This document shows positions 42,417 through 52,609 of a stretch of DNA of 64,000 nucleotides, in pieces (position 1 is the stretch's first letter; each line of letters begins with the position of its first letter). The DNA is from Pseudopyrenochaeta lycopersici. Taxonomy: Eukaryota; Ascomycota; Dothideomycetes; Pleosporales; Pseudopyrenochaetaceae. The stretch spans positions 2,254,094 to 2,318,093 of the forward strand of contig NHZP01000003.1 in NCBI GenBank assembly GCA_003313425.1, given 5' to 3'. The notes below the pieces were generated by a model, which was not told where the DNA came from, ran no database searches, and was given only the letters and a program-made list of their open reading frames with translations. The translations under genes were made by a program, and so were the position numbers.

Positions 42417-43350
42417 GGGGCCTCTCGGACCATTTCCTAGTATAGGTTATAAACGAAGTCTCACCATTAGCGAAAACACCACTACAACACCGACATTTAA
42501 TGTTTGAATAAGGGAATAAAAATTCGGGACTATATACTTTCAATGCACTCTTTTCACTTCCTACAACTAGAAATGTTTAATCTTGCTTCGTTGTTGCGTT
42601 GTAGTGTATCAAAGTTGGGATGTTTTTGGCTGCAAGGAGGGCGCTATATTCGAGTCTCGGTACAGGGCCCAGGTGTTTCTATGGCGCTTATAGCGTCGTC
42701 AAGGGGTATGAAGCTATAACCACAACCAAGAGACTTCTGTATCAACGTCCGAGATGGGGACTCGGCTAGCTTCTTGCGCTTCGAAGGCGCATTTGCTGGG
42801 CGCTGGATAGAACCGCATCAGCAAGTAGACAACACTTTGCGGTATTTTCCGCATCATAGGAGGGCGGGACATGATATGCCGCAGTTACTAGACCCCGTGT
42901 CGTCATGAAGCGTCTGGCTGCAGTGTATCTGCCATTCCCGGATCTTTCAGCTGCTCGGTGCTTATAAGTGGTACTGACATGGTCGTTAAGCCTTCCGGTG
43001 AGACGAAAACGGATTACCATGTAGCTAACGCTACATTACGCCGGGACTACACTGATCTACACCGGACACAGCAAGGCGGTGCTCACCATGGGGTTGTTTG
43101 TTAGTATAACGGCAGCAGCAACCAGTGACGCGACATCAGCGGTTCGATTCGATAAACCAGCCGCTTATACGGCGTCGAATATCCAAGACTTGGTCGAGTC
43201 CTTCAAAAGGGACATGCAGTGTCATCCGGTGGCGGCGCGCTAACATTAGCGGGGCCCAGCGCGGCCTTTAGCAGGGGCTTAGCGGGGGGCTTCAGCGTGA
43301 GCGCAGTGTGGGCTCGGCGGCAGCTCGGACACCAACAATGGTTCCAGGGG
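42417..43350. other. No gene recognised
   Basis: Normal composition with no supported frame. A tRNA-like string near 43095-43170 does not fold (see rejected items). Confidence 0.3.
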
Positions 43351-43425
43351 ATTCTTGTTCCGTCGAATTCTTGTTCCATCAATTCTTGTTCCATCAATTC
43401 TTGTTCCATCAATTCTTGTTCCATC
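43351..43425. repeat. 15-bp minisatellite (AATTCTTGTTCCATC)x5
   Basis: Four exact copies (43366-43425) and one imperfect copy before them. In one plus frame it would encode NSCSI repeats, but the open frame around it (43219-43500) has no other support. Confidence 0.85.
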
Positions 43426-43548
43426 GAGAACGTCGATTTGTCCTACAACCCCGGGTTACCCGAGATGATCGCCGAGCTGATTGAATCGAGAGACAAGTAG
43501 AGAGCATCCCGACACCCCTCACACTAAGCACTCGCTTTCTACGGTTCC

Positions 43549-46299
43549 TTGTGGGAAATGCATTCCGATACTCGTTGGATCAAATACTGGCTAGCAAGGA
43601 CTCTATACTGGCTCGAGAAGTACGAGGAGTCCGAACACCTCATTCAGCAAGCAGTCCAAGGGCAAGAGAAGACCCTAGGCCAAAAGCATCCCGATTCTCT
43701 TTCAAGCGAGCACTGGCTGGCAAGGACTCTATACCGGCTCAAGAAGTACGCTTTATCTATTAACGTCACCGATGGTCTAGCTAGATGTACCCTAAAGGGT
43801 AATGAGTCTCGGAGTTCGTTCATGGATTCCGGTATTCTCCAGATATCGTCGTTGCTTAAACATGCACTGGTTGTCCCTCCAGATGTTGCTATAGAGGTGG
43901 CTGTCCGTTTTGGTAATTTGAGAAACCTGGAAGATTACTACTTCACCGCAGGTTCATATCTGGAACCAGTAGGCCGGCTCAAGGGCAAGTCAAACTATGC
44001 GGAGTGGGCAGCAGCCGTTGAGACCACGTTCCGGGGACGATGCATCTGGTACATCCTTGAGCATGATGGTCGCTTAGTGACGTCCAAACAACGATTCGAC
44101 AATGAAGTAGCTCGACGATTCATAATGGGCCATATCCCCGTTCATGAAAGAGAACTTCTCGAAGGGTCCCAGTTCGCTGCAGCAGCTTGGGAACAGCTCA
44201 AACAACACATGATATTATTATGTCCGTGTTGTAATGAGCTGCGAAGTAACACCGACAATCACACAGTCATCTTGTCGGAGCTTAAGAAAACTGCCGAGAG
44301 TGGATGCCAAAATTGCAAGTGTATTTTGGATGGGATTAATGCTTTGCCTAATGTATCCCCCGATGACTCCGTAACTTTACGATTATTAGTCCGTCGAAGC
44401 GCGTTCATGGGCTTTAATCGGCTCATAACCGAAGTCAAATTCGCAGAGAGATACTGCTTTAACATTTACGTCGACTCGGGGTCTAGTACCCCTACAACGG
44501 GAACATCTCATTTTCTTGGACAAGAAGTTGCGGAAATTAAGGGGCCAGTGCCCGTGAAGGTAATTAGGATGTCAGCAGACTGTGAACAGGACCACACACT
44601 AAGTCTTGCGGCCTCTTGGCTCCAAGATTGTGTAACCAATCATTCTGCTTGTGCCGTCCCCGACACTGACTTCATGCCCGATCGCCTTGTCAATGTGGGC
44701 AACGCCAGTTCAGAGCCGTTCCTTATCGAAGGAATGGCAGAAACCGCGCCCTATGCAGCTCTCAGCTATTGCTGGGGTAAAGTACAGGGCACTTGCGTCA
44801 CTAAGAGAGAAAATCTGGAACAACACAAGTCAATACGTCTTATAGACATGCCACAAGTAGGCTCTCCAAGCTCTGCAGCTGCGTTGTAGCTTACAAGTTG
44901 ACAGACATTGCGAGACGCCGTTCTAGCTTGCCGGATGCTTAAGATACAATATCTTTGGGTCGATGCACTGTGTATCATCCAGGGCGATTACAACCTGAAA
45001 GATTGGTACGAGCAGTCCGGGAAGATGCGTCAAATATACTCGAATTGTTTAATCTGTCTGTCAGCAGATGCTGCAGATGGCTGCACAAAAGGCTTTCTTG
45101 GGATTCACATCGGTAATTTGAACTGGACCGACTCTACTGGAACTGAAGCCATCCCACGGCCTCAAAGAGTAGATTACAAATCCACCCGGATTGTGCAGAA
45201 CAGTATTCCAAAACACCCTCTTTCAAAAAGAGGATGGGCGCTGCAAGAGAGTATTCTGCCAAACCGCGTACTACATTTCACGAATCAAGGAGTGGTCTGG
45301 GAGTGCAATAGGAAGGTTGCGGACTATGATCTTTGGAAGTTTAAGACAAACGCAGTGCTTTCCCAACGGGGACGGCTAGTAGAGAGTGTTCCAGCAATGG
45401 CACTCGCAAATGCGTCGCAAGAAGAGGATTGGGGTGGCTATGACCTCCGCCAATTTCTCGCTACTCGAACTGTTGATACCATCTTCTGGGCCTGGGAGCA
45501 TCTAGTGACTCTCTATTCTCAGCGGAGTCTAACCAAGCAGGGCGACAAACTTCCCGCGCTCTCTGGACTAGCCCAGACATTCGCAGATGCTTTGCAAGGA
45601 AAGGCAGGATCCTATCTCGCCGGCTTATGGGAAGGTAACCTCGTAAAGAGCCTTTTGTGGCACGTTGCAGGTCCTGAAGTGCCTTGGCGCCCTTCCGCAT
45701 ACCGCGCTCCCAGCTGGTCTTGGGCTTCGGTTGAAGGACCAATCGGATACTTCAACGAGCACTTCCAGTTCCATTTCGAATATACCTGCATAATTATGGA
45801 GGCAAAGTGCGACCCTTGTCCTTACGATCGCACGGGCAAGGTCGCATCAGGCTACATGACTGTATGCGGCCCTTTAGCACATGTCACATTGATGGTCTCT
45901 AAAAGTGATCCACTGCAGCCAGCCACTCAATTCTCAGGCACTTCAGGAAATGCTGGCCGCATTTACAAGGATTGCTTCAGCTTTGTAAGGGCCCCTGACA
46001 GCGATTGTCAGTTCGAGGTCCTCCTTGATGAGCGCATGGATGTTGGACAATTTGATTCTAGCTATTATTGTCTCGGGGTCGGAGAGACTTGTGACATACG
46101 CCCACCTGTCCGACTCACGAGTTCCGGTGCCGATCGTGGTGGCACACGTACGTGGTGGCTTGTACTCAAGAGAGAGGTACGGTCTCAGGGAACTCCTGTA
46201 TACAAAAGGGTTGGCATAGGCTACTGGAACTCTAGGGATGCTCTTTATGAGGTGGAGCTTTTTCGGAACGCTGGTTATGATACAATCACGGTTGAATGA
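43549..46299 (+). CDS. HET-domain protein with TPR-like and Gag-like N-terminus (2 exons)
   Basis: Exons 43549-44856 and 44905-46299, about 900 residues. HET domains mediate heterokaryon (non-self) incompatibility and cell death in Pezizomycotina. Residues 10-70 hold TPR-like repeats (YWLARTLYWLEKYEESEHLI, GQKHPDSL) as in fungal NLR tails. Residues 130-220 resemble a copia Gag N-terminal domain (LKGKSNYAEWAAAVETTF). From about 221 the usual HET layout begins: CPCCNEL, GCQNCKCIL, YAALSYCWGK (about 405), then across the intron LRDAVLACRMLKIQYLWVDA and MRQIYSNC. PSWSWASVEGPIG marks the C-terminal half. ATG 44209 (MILLCPCC) is an equally good start and would give a standard HET protein. Confidence 0.8.
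44857..44904 (+). other. HET gene intron (48 bp)
   Basis: GTAGGC...GACAG. Splicing joins LIDMPQ to TLRDAVL inside the HET domain, where the family reads continuously. Without splicing the frame stops at 44889. Confidence 0.8.
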
Positions 46300-46470
46300 C
46301 CATGCGCCCTGTCGGCACAGAACTGTTGCCTGTTAAGGTAGGGCAAGTGGTGAGGTTGAATGAACTGAGTTGATTAAGTAGCTATGAAGGAGGGAAACTA
46401 TTTATATGGAGTAATAGACAGGTCAGGGGCAGTGGTGTACTCGGTATTGAAAACCCCCTGTCAATATCCT

Positions 46471-46575
46471 CGATATACATTGAGAATATTGATTTCCACA
46501 ATATTGATTCTTCAATATGGAGTTCTCAATATTGAGAAAATATTGAGGATATTGAGAATATTGAGAATATTGAAT
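46471..46575. repeat. ATATTGA-type simple repeat
   Basis: Imperfect runs of GATATTGAGAATATTGA, partly self-complementary (CTCAATATTGAG), downstream of the HET gene. Open frames over it are artefacts of the repeat. Confidence 0.7.
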
Positions 46576-46832
46576 TCAAGCATGCAGAGAGCCCCAGTTC
46601 CACGGGTACTACCGAGAGCAGAGCTCCTTCCAGCCGCGGATCTAAGAGGCGTACCCAAACCGCTATAGAGGCTTGGAGCCACGCTGAAGCTCACCCGCAG
46701 CTATATGCTACCTGTACTCATACATGGGCAAACCGGTTAACCGCTTAAATTCACCGACCGAAACGACCGACCGGATCAATTCAGAGACCAAAACGACCGA
46801 CCGGTTTAACCAGTTAAAAGAGAGGATCTAGT

Positions 46833-47140
46833 TAACCTTTATGGTAGTATAGCACTAGAATGGTGGTGTTAACTGGAGCGAAGACGGCGATATCTACGAC
46901 TTTACCGCATAGCTGTAGATATACTTTCGATCCTACTGGAATCCGCAGAGCCAGAGCGTACGTTCTTAGGTGCTCAACGAACCACACGTTGGGATAGATC
47001 GAGACTGACTTATAATAATATTGAGCTTATTGAATGCATCAGCAACTAGCTGCGCAACCGCCATATTAGGACTAGGGGTGTAGTTTTGCATGAGGACGCA
47101 GTTAATAATATGGATATCGATGTAGCAGTAGTGTAGAGGT
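46833..47140 (+). pseudogene. hAT transposase C-terminal relic
   Basis: The plus frame gives YLRLYRIAVDILSILLESAE, PERTFLGAQRTTRWDRSRLT and YNNIELIECISN, the dimerisation domain of hAT transposases, with two TAA/TAG interruptions. Flanking GACCGACCGG repeats (46760-46810) resemble subterminal repeats. It is a different subfamily from the hAT at 37.8 kb. Confidence 0.7.
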
Positions 47141-47227
47141 TAATCGATTTAATCGCGATTTGTACGGCAATTTGTCTCCTGTAGCTAGACACTAGAAAAT
47201 GCCAAGGATATCAGGATATTAGAAATA

Positions 47228-47272
47228 ATATACTAGTATACTAGTATACTAGTATACTAGTATACTAGTATA
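47228..47272. repeat. TACTAGTATAC tandem repeat
   Basis: About five copies of the palindromic unit ATACTAGT, with further single copies near 47288 and 47322. Confidence 0.8.
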
Positions 47273-48153
47273 AGGATTTCGGTAATACTAGTATATCAGG
47301 ATAAGCATTTTGGAACTGATATACTAGTATTACCATGTCTGAACTGAAGCAATGGCATGCGGGGTTAAATAATGATCAAAGTGATTTGTCGTCAGCTGAT
47401 AGGACTGAGCAATCAAAGATCCAGAGCCTTAGCGAGAGGATGGACTATTTTGCATTCTATGACGATGGAAGCCGGATGGAAGGAGAAGGAAGAGAATCAG
47501 AAGATTTCAGCTAAGGCATGGCATGCGGGGTTCGCCCTTGACTGAAGAGAAGGGTTGCCACCTGAACTGAGCGGAAGATCAAGCGCATTTAGACCGCCAG
47601 GCGCAGCTGCTGCTGGCGCTTCGTCGCGGACATCATCGTTGATGCACACTGTATTGCTGTGATCATGGCATCCACAATATCCCTTTGGCGACGCGAACGC
47701 CTGCTCCCAAGCCGGGATCATCAACGGCCTGGTCAACCCCACGTTCCACCACCTTCCGCCCGGTAAGTCGCGTGAGGGGAATGGCAAGGGTCCGAGCAGG
47801 CGCTAACGACAGCCCCACACCAGAGGAACCAGAATCACCTCCAAATCCCTCAGCCGTAATACCCAGGCCTTATGAACACCCAGAACTATGCGGTCTCCCC
47901 CTTTTTTCTCTTGCCCTGTGCGTTCGCTAATCTTACGAAACAGAACAAGAACACCTAGAAGAATGCGTCCGCCCCCTTTATTCTGCGACTAAACCTTTCT
48001 TAGCTAGTGCTCTAACCTAGATTAGCTAGTACCTACGCGTAACGCGTTAGAGCATAAATCGCGTTCCTAGACGCGTAACTACGCGTTCTATATAATAGAA
48101 TAAATAAGAGTAAAAGTAAGAGGGAACAAAAGAGAGAAAAAGAAAGAGTATCT
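47273..48153. other. No gene recognised; composition boundary
   Basis: 47330-47930 has normal composition with short open frames on both strands but no motif. From about 47990 the sequence turns RIP-like. 48100-48150 is purine-rich and directly precedes the next gene. Confidence 0.35.
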
Positions 48154-48650
48154 ATGATGTTTACCTTTCTCCCATCCTACAGCGTCCTTGTCTGCCGCCA
48201 GCATACCTGCGCTGTCTACAGCCTAGATCAGCACCTAGAGCGCCAGCATAGTATACCTGCAACGCAGCGGAGAGAGCTGCTCGCAGCCTACCAAGGCCTT
48301 AACTTAAACCCGCCAGCGGAGGTCCCTCTCCCTCAACCAAACAGCCCGCCTATCGCGGAGCTAGGTTCCCCACAGGACGCATTTCTCTGCTGTAATCACG
48401 TCGCTAGCAGTAGCAGTAGCAGTAGTAGTAGTAGCACTACTACTAGCAAGCGCTGCGGCTTTCTAAGCACAAGCCGTAAGTGTATATAGAAACATATAAA
48501 CGAGCAGCACGGTATAAAGCTTACACGATAGTCCTCTGCCTCTGCAACCTTATACCAGGAGCACGCTACGCAGCTATAGAGGCCAGTTAAGGTGCAGACT
48601 TTTTTCCGCGAACGGCGCTACGTCCGGTACTTTGTAGTACAGGCAGAGGT

Positions 48651-48794
48651 ACAGGAGCAGGCACAGGAGCAGGCACAGGAGCAGGCACAGGAGCAGGCAC
48701 AGGAGCAGGCACAGGAGCAGGCACAGGAGCAGGCACAGGAGCAGGCACAGGAGCAGGCACAGGAGCAGGCACAGGAGCAGGCACAGGAGCAGAC
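48651..48794 (+). repeat. 12-bp minisatellite encoding QEQA, ~12 copies
   Basis: The GCACAGGAGCAG unit repeats almost perfectly in the plus frame of the OrsD/RecQ-like gene. It has escaped RIP (CpA intact). The long minus-strand open frames here are by-products. Confidence 0.9.
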
Positions 48795-50990
48795 GCAGGA
48801 TCAGCATTCGGGGCAGCAACAACAGCAGAGAAAGCGGCTAGACCCTAAGGAGAGGCTCACTAGCTTGTTAGCTGAGTGGGAAACTATTGAGCGTCAGGAT
48901 AACAAGGCAATCAGCCAAATCGCTGAAGAGGCCTTAGCCTACGACCGCACTAGCTGGTTAAAACGGACGCAATAGGAGCAGCACCTTAAAGCCTACCCAG
49001 ACTGGAAGCAGCTCGCCTACGCTATGCGACCGCCAGGCAACGACGAGCTAGTATTACAATGTACGGTACGCCGCGTTAAAGAGGTAGTTGAGCAGGCTGT
49101 CGAGGGGCTCAGCTCGCTATCGATTGAGACGTTGCGCTGGCTACGTAGTGCAACACCACAGCAGTCTGATTATCGCCCTCTAGGTCGTATGCAGAAGATA
49201 GAAAGCCAACGTCGCGCAGCACGGCTCTGGGCACGACTTATTTACTACTGCCTGCGGTTAATTGCTGCCAGAGAGAAAGAGAAGGAGGAGGAAGACGCAG
49301 AGGACGGATTCTAGCATATCGTCCGCCTATTCCCCTGGCACGGAGGGCAGAAGCAGGAAGCAGTAAAGCTCTAGAGACTACTGACTGCTGCCGACGGAAG
49401 CAGTCACGTAGCTAAACAGCAGAAGGCTATCCTAAGCCTATCTAAGGCACTATTCTGCCAGGAGGTATACTGTCAGCTGTTTCATAGCAGTATAATCTAC
49501 TTCCTCGCCGCGCTAGCTATTAACCCAGATACGAACTGACTACGCGACGCCTCGTAGTTCTTAACGCTTCTTAGCTTAATTGTCTACTGCGTCCGCGTCC
49601 TAGCAGCTAAAGCTTTCCTCTTATCTACCTAGCGCGCAGAGCAGGGTGCTGCTAAGACAGCTGCTCTACTACATCAGCGAGCGCGCTATCTTGTTGATAG
49701 CTCGCATAGCCTGATGAGCATTATAATTAGTCTACTTGCCTACGCTAAGCATATCTCTCTACGTACCCCAGGCCGTATTGCAGGCAGTATGTAGTGGTCT
49801 CCTAACCGCCAGACGTTCTTCCTTAAAGGCCGGCCTATTAAGCTAGAGCGCTTTCACGCTATGGCACAAGGACTAGTAGCAAAGGCAGAGCAGATCCTTT
49901 GGGGGGAACTGCTCTGGGTAGAGGAGTAGGCACAGCGACGCTCTACTAACCTAGCAGCTATCCAAGACAATGTGATAACAGTACAGCGAGCAGGCTGCTT
50001 CTTAACACTAGCTCAGCTTAAAGAGGGCAGGGACTAGGTTCTCGCGCGGCTCGCGAGCGTGCCAGCTGCGCAGTAACTATATACATTAAGAGGGGAGTAG
50101 GAAGGCGAGGAGGGCAATTAAGGCAGCCAAGTCTACTAAGCTAAGGCGTCTATACTATAGCATAAGTAACAGGTGCAGCGATATCTCCAGCGCGTAGGAC
50201 GCTTCCTTAAGCTACTCTGTCTCGCGGTCCATATCACAGGCGGGCAGCCAGCGCGCGGGCCTGAGTTGCTGTCAGTTCGGTGGCGTAATAGGGTGCTCCA
50301 GGATCGCAACCTCTACGTAATTGATAAGCAGGTTACGCTAGTCACCCGCTACTATAAGACGCAGGCGCAGTAGGATCAACCTAAGGTAGTTCCGCGCTTC
50401 CTGCCAGAGGCAGTAGGGCAGTTGATCGCAGCGTACCTGCTCTACGTACGGCCTCTGCGGGCGATGCTGCTAGCTAGCTAAGGTAAAGTAGCTTTAGCAT
50501 CGATGAACGACTACCTCTGGGCAGACAAGGATAAGCTCTAGGATATAGATAGGCTTACGCGTGCGTTAGCGGTCGAGTCAGTAGAGCTTCTAGGCACGCG
50601 GCTGACGATCCAGGAGTACTAGCACGTAGCTGTAGGTATTGGGCGCGAGGTAGTAGGACAGCGGTTTGCAGCAGGCTATTGTCAGGAGAAAAAGAGTCGC
50701 GGTAGTTACTAGGCGTTTGCGCCTGAGGTAGACAGTAGCAGTAACAGCAAGGAGGACGGAGAGGATCCGCTTAAGCTACAGAGCAGGCGTTTTACGACAA
50801 CAGGACTAGTAGCCTATACTGTACAGGCTAATATAGTACAGAGGCTAAGTGTTCGTTTAATTGACGTCTTCCGCACGTTAAGCTATAGCTGGCACGCCTT
50901 CCTTAGCTTCCTTCTACATATAGAGGCGAGTAGAAAGAGGAAGCAGGAGCAGAGCAGCCTAAGCGATAGAGACGAGCCGCAGAAGAGGCA

Positions 50991-51172
50991 GCAGACGCAG
51001 CAGTTCCAGCAGACGCAGCAGTTCCAGCAGACGCAGCAGTTCCAGCAGACGTAGCAGTTCTAGACGCAGCAGTTCCAGCAGACACAGCAGATGCAGCAGT
51101 TCCAGCAATTCCAGCAATTCCAGCAGTTTGAGCAGTTTCAGCAGTTTCAGCAGTTCCAGCAGTGGCAACAGT
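50991..51172 (+). repeat. Glutamine/phenylalanine-coding minisatellite
   Basis: CAGCAGTTCCAG-type units encode QQF and TQQFQQ runs. The gene's reading frame changes by one at the end of this tract, and helicase motif I is missing here, so a deletion or slippage event is likely. A 356-codon antisense frame (50903-51973) is a shadow. Confidence 0.85.
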
Positions 51173-51866
51173 AGCAACTGAGGCAGAATTAAAGGCAGTA
51201 GTTAATAAGTCGCATGTTGTTATTACAGCAGACTCGTGGCGGACAAAGCTGCACAGGCTAAAGGATCTTCGGCTGCTACTGTGCCAGCAGGTACTACTTA
51301 CAGCTACGTTACCGCCGTCGCAGGAGAGGCAGCTACAGGAGGTAATATTAATGCGCGGAGCAACAATTATCCGCGCAGAGACAACGCAGCGACGTAGGAC
51401 GCAGTATACAGTAGTACGCTGCAGGCGTAAGGTAGAGCTGCAGGAGACGGCTGTAGAGCTCGCGCGCAGGCTGATGGACAAGGCAAGGTTGCTTAGTAGC
51501 GCGCAGGTAGCAGAGGTAGCAGGAGGACGAGAGGTAGCAAGAGCGAAAGGGGTTGTGTACTGTCGCAGCAAGGCGCTGTGTGAGCAGCTAGCAGGGCGGC
51601 TAGGCTGCGTAGCGTACCACGCAGGCATGCCCGAGCGTGCAGAGGTACTAGAGAGGTAGAGACAGTCAGGAGGGCTAATCACGTGCACGTCAGCGCTTGG
51701 AGTAGGAGTAGATATCGCGCAGGTGCTCTTCACGCTGCATGTAGAGAGGCCGTGGGGGATAGTTGATTTCGTGCAGGAGAGCGGGCGAGCGCGAGGGGCA
51801 GGCAAGGCAGTAATTCTAGTGGTGCAAGGACAGCAGTGGCAGAAAGCTGAGGGAGAGGCAGAGCTA

Positions 51867-51922
51867 GAGGCAGAGGCAGAGGCAGAGGCAGAGGCAGAGG
51901 CAGAGGCAGAGGCAGAGGCAGA
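51867..51922 (+). repeat. GGCAGA hexamer repeat (Glu-Ala)
   Basis: About nine GAGGCA units encode EAEAEA in the helicase C-terminal region. Confidence 0.85.
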
Positions 51923-52609
51923 GGAGCAGCAACTGATGAACGATAGCGAGGTGATGGACGCGTTTATCAGCACAGTAGGTTGTCGAAGAGCAGTAATGAG
52001 TTGGTATATGGACGGCAGGCGATTATCTTGCAGACAGCTACAGGCAAGAGTAAATACAGGAGTAGACGGCGCAGCAGACGGCGCAGCAGAAGGCGCAGAG
52101 ATAGCGTTCTGCGATAACTGTGAGGAGCAGGAGTATGGAGGGCAGAAACAGTGGCAGCACGAGGAGCAGCTACAGGCGAGGCAGGAGCAGGTAGTACGGG
52201 CGAAGTTCGATGAGCTATCGCAGACGACGTGTCCATACTGCTGGGGTATGTTGCATAAAGTATTTAGGAGGGAGGAGGGTAAGGTAGCAGTACAGCAGGA
52301 GGAAGAGGAGGAGGAGTATGAGGTAGGGCAGTAAGAGGAGGAAGAGGCGGAGTAACAGACTGAGCAGCAAGCTGAGCAGCAAGCTGAGCGGCAGGCTGAG
52401 CAGCAGACCTTACTCAGGTATGCCGCTAGGGAATGCCCCCCTCTCCTAAACTAAACCCTTTCGGGAAGTCATTGCCTCTTCCAGCCAAACCCCCTCGCAT
52501 CTTATGCGACCTCTCTACGCGCACACATGTTACGCGTCAACGCGCTTTTGCTTGCTAACTTATTACGAACATCCTTCTCCCCAACTACTACAGCTTACTG
52601 ATTAGCTCT

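Larger units (their letters stand above)
48154..52454 (+). pseudogene. OrsD/RecQ-helicase-like (telomere-linked-helicase type) gene, copy 1, RIP-damaged
   Basis: One frame runs from ATG 48154 to about 51130 and a second from 51162 to 52454. Both are broken by TAG/TAA at Gln/Trp codons. The N-terminus has a zinc-finger-like block (CRQHTCAVYSLDQHLERQH) as in OrsD (DUF3505) proteins. Near 50230 AVHITGGQPARGPELLSVRW is the conserved block that precedes the helicase in this family. The helicase C-half reads VLLTATLPPSQE, GVVYCRSKALCEQL, YHAGMPER, ITCTSALGVGVDIAQVL and DFVQESGRARG (RecQ motifs III-VI). Motif I (GKS) is missing and DECH is degraded to NKSH. Three Gln/Glu repeat tracts occur. Related genes are often subtelomeric or mobile. 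Confidence 0.75.

Noticed and set aside
43095..43175. tRNA-like string (TTAGTATAACGGCA ... GGTTCGATTC)
   Set aside because: The A- and B-box-like words are present, but no T-stem or acceptor stem pairs around them; AGCGG pairs with a distant CCGCT instead.
47497..47930. Possible gene in overlapping frames on both strands
   Set aside because: Pro/Arg-rich text without motifs; neither frame extends or splices into a convincing protein.
48574..48822. Leu/Cys- and Pro/Ala-repeat minus-strand frames
   Set aside because: Translation artefacts of the 12-bp QEQA minisatellite.
50903..51973. 356-codon minus-strand open frame, Ser/Ala-rich
   Set aside because: It is antisense to CAG-rich coding repeats and RecQ motifs of the plus-strand gene and lacks domain content of its own.
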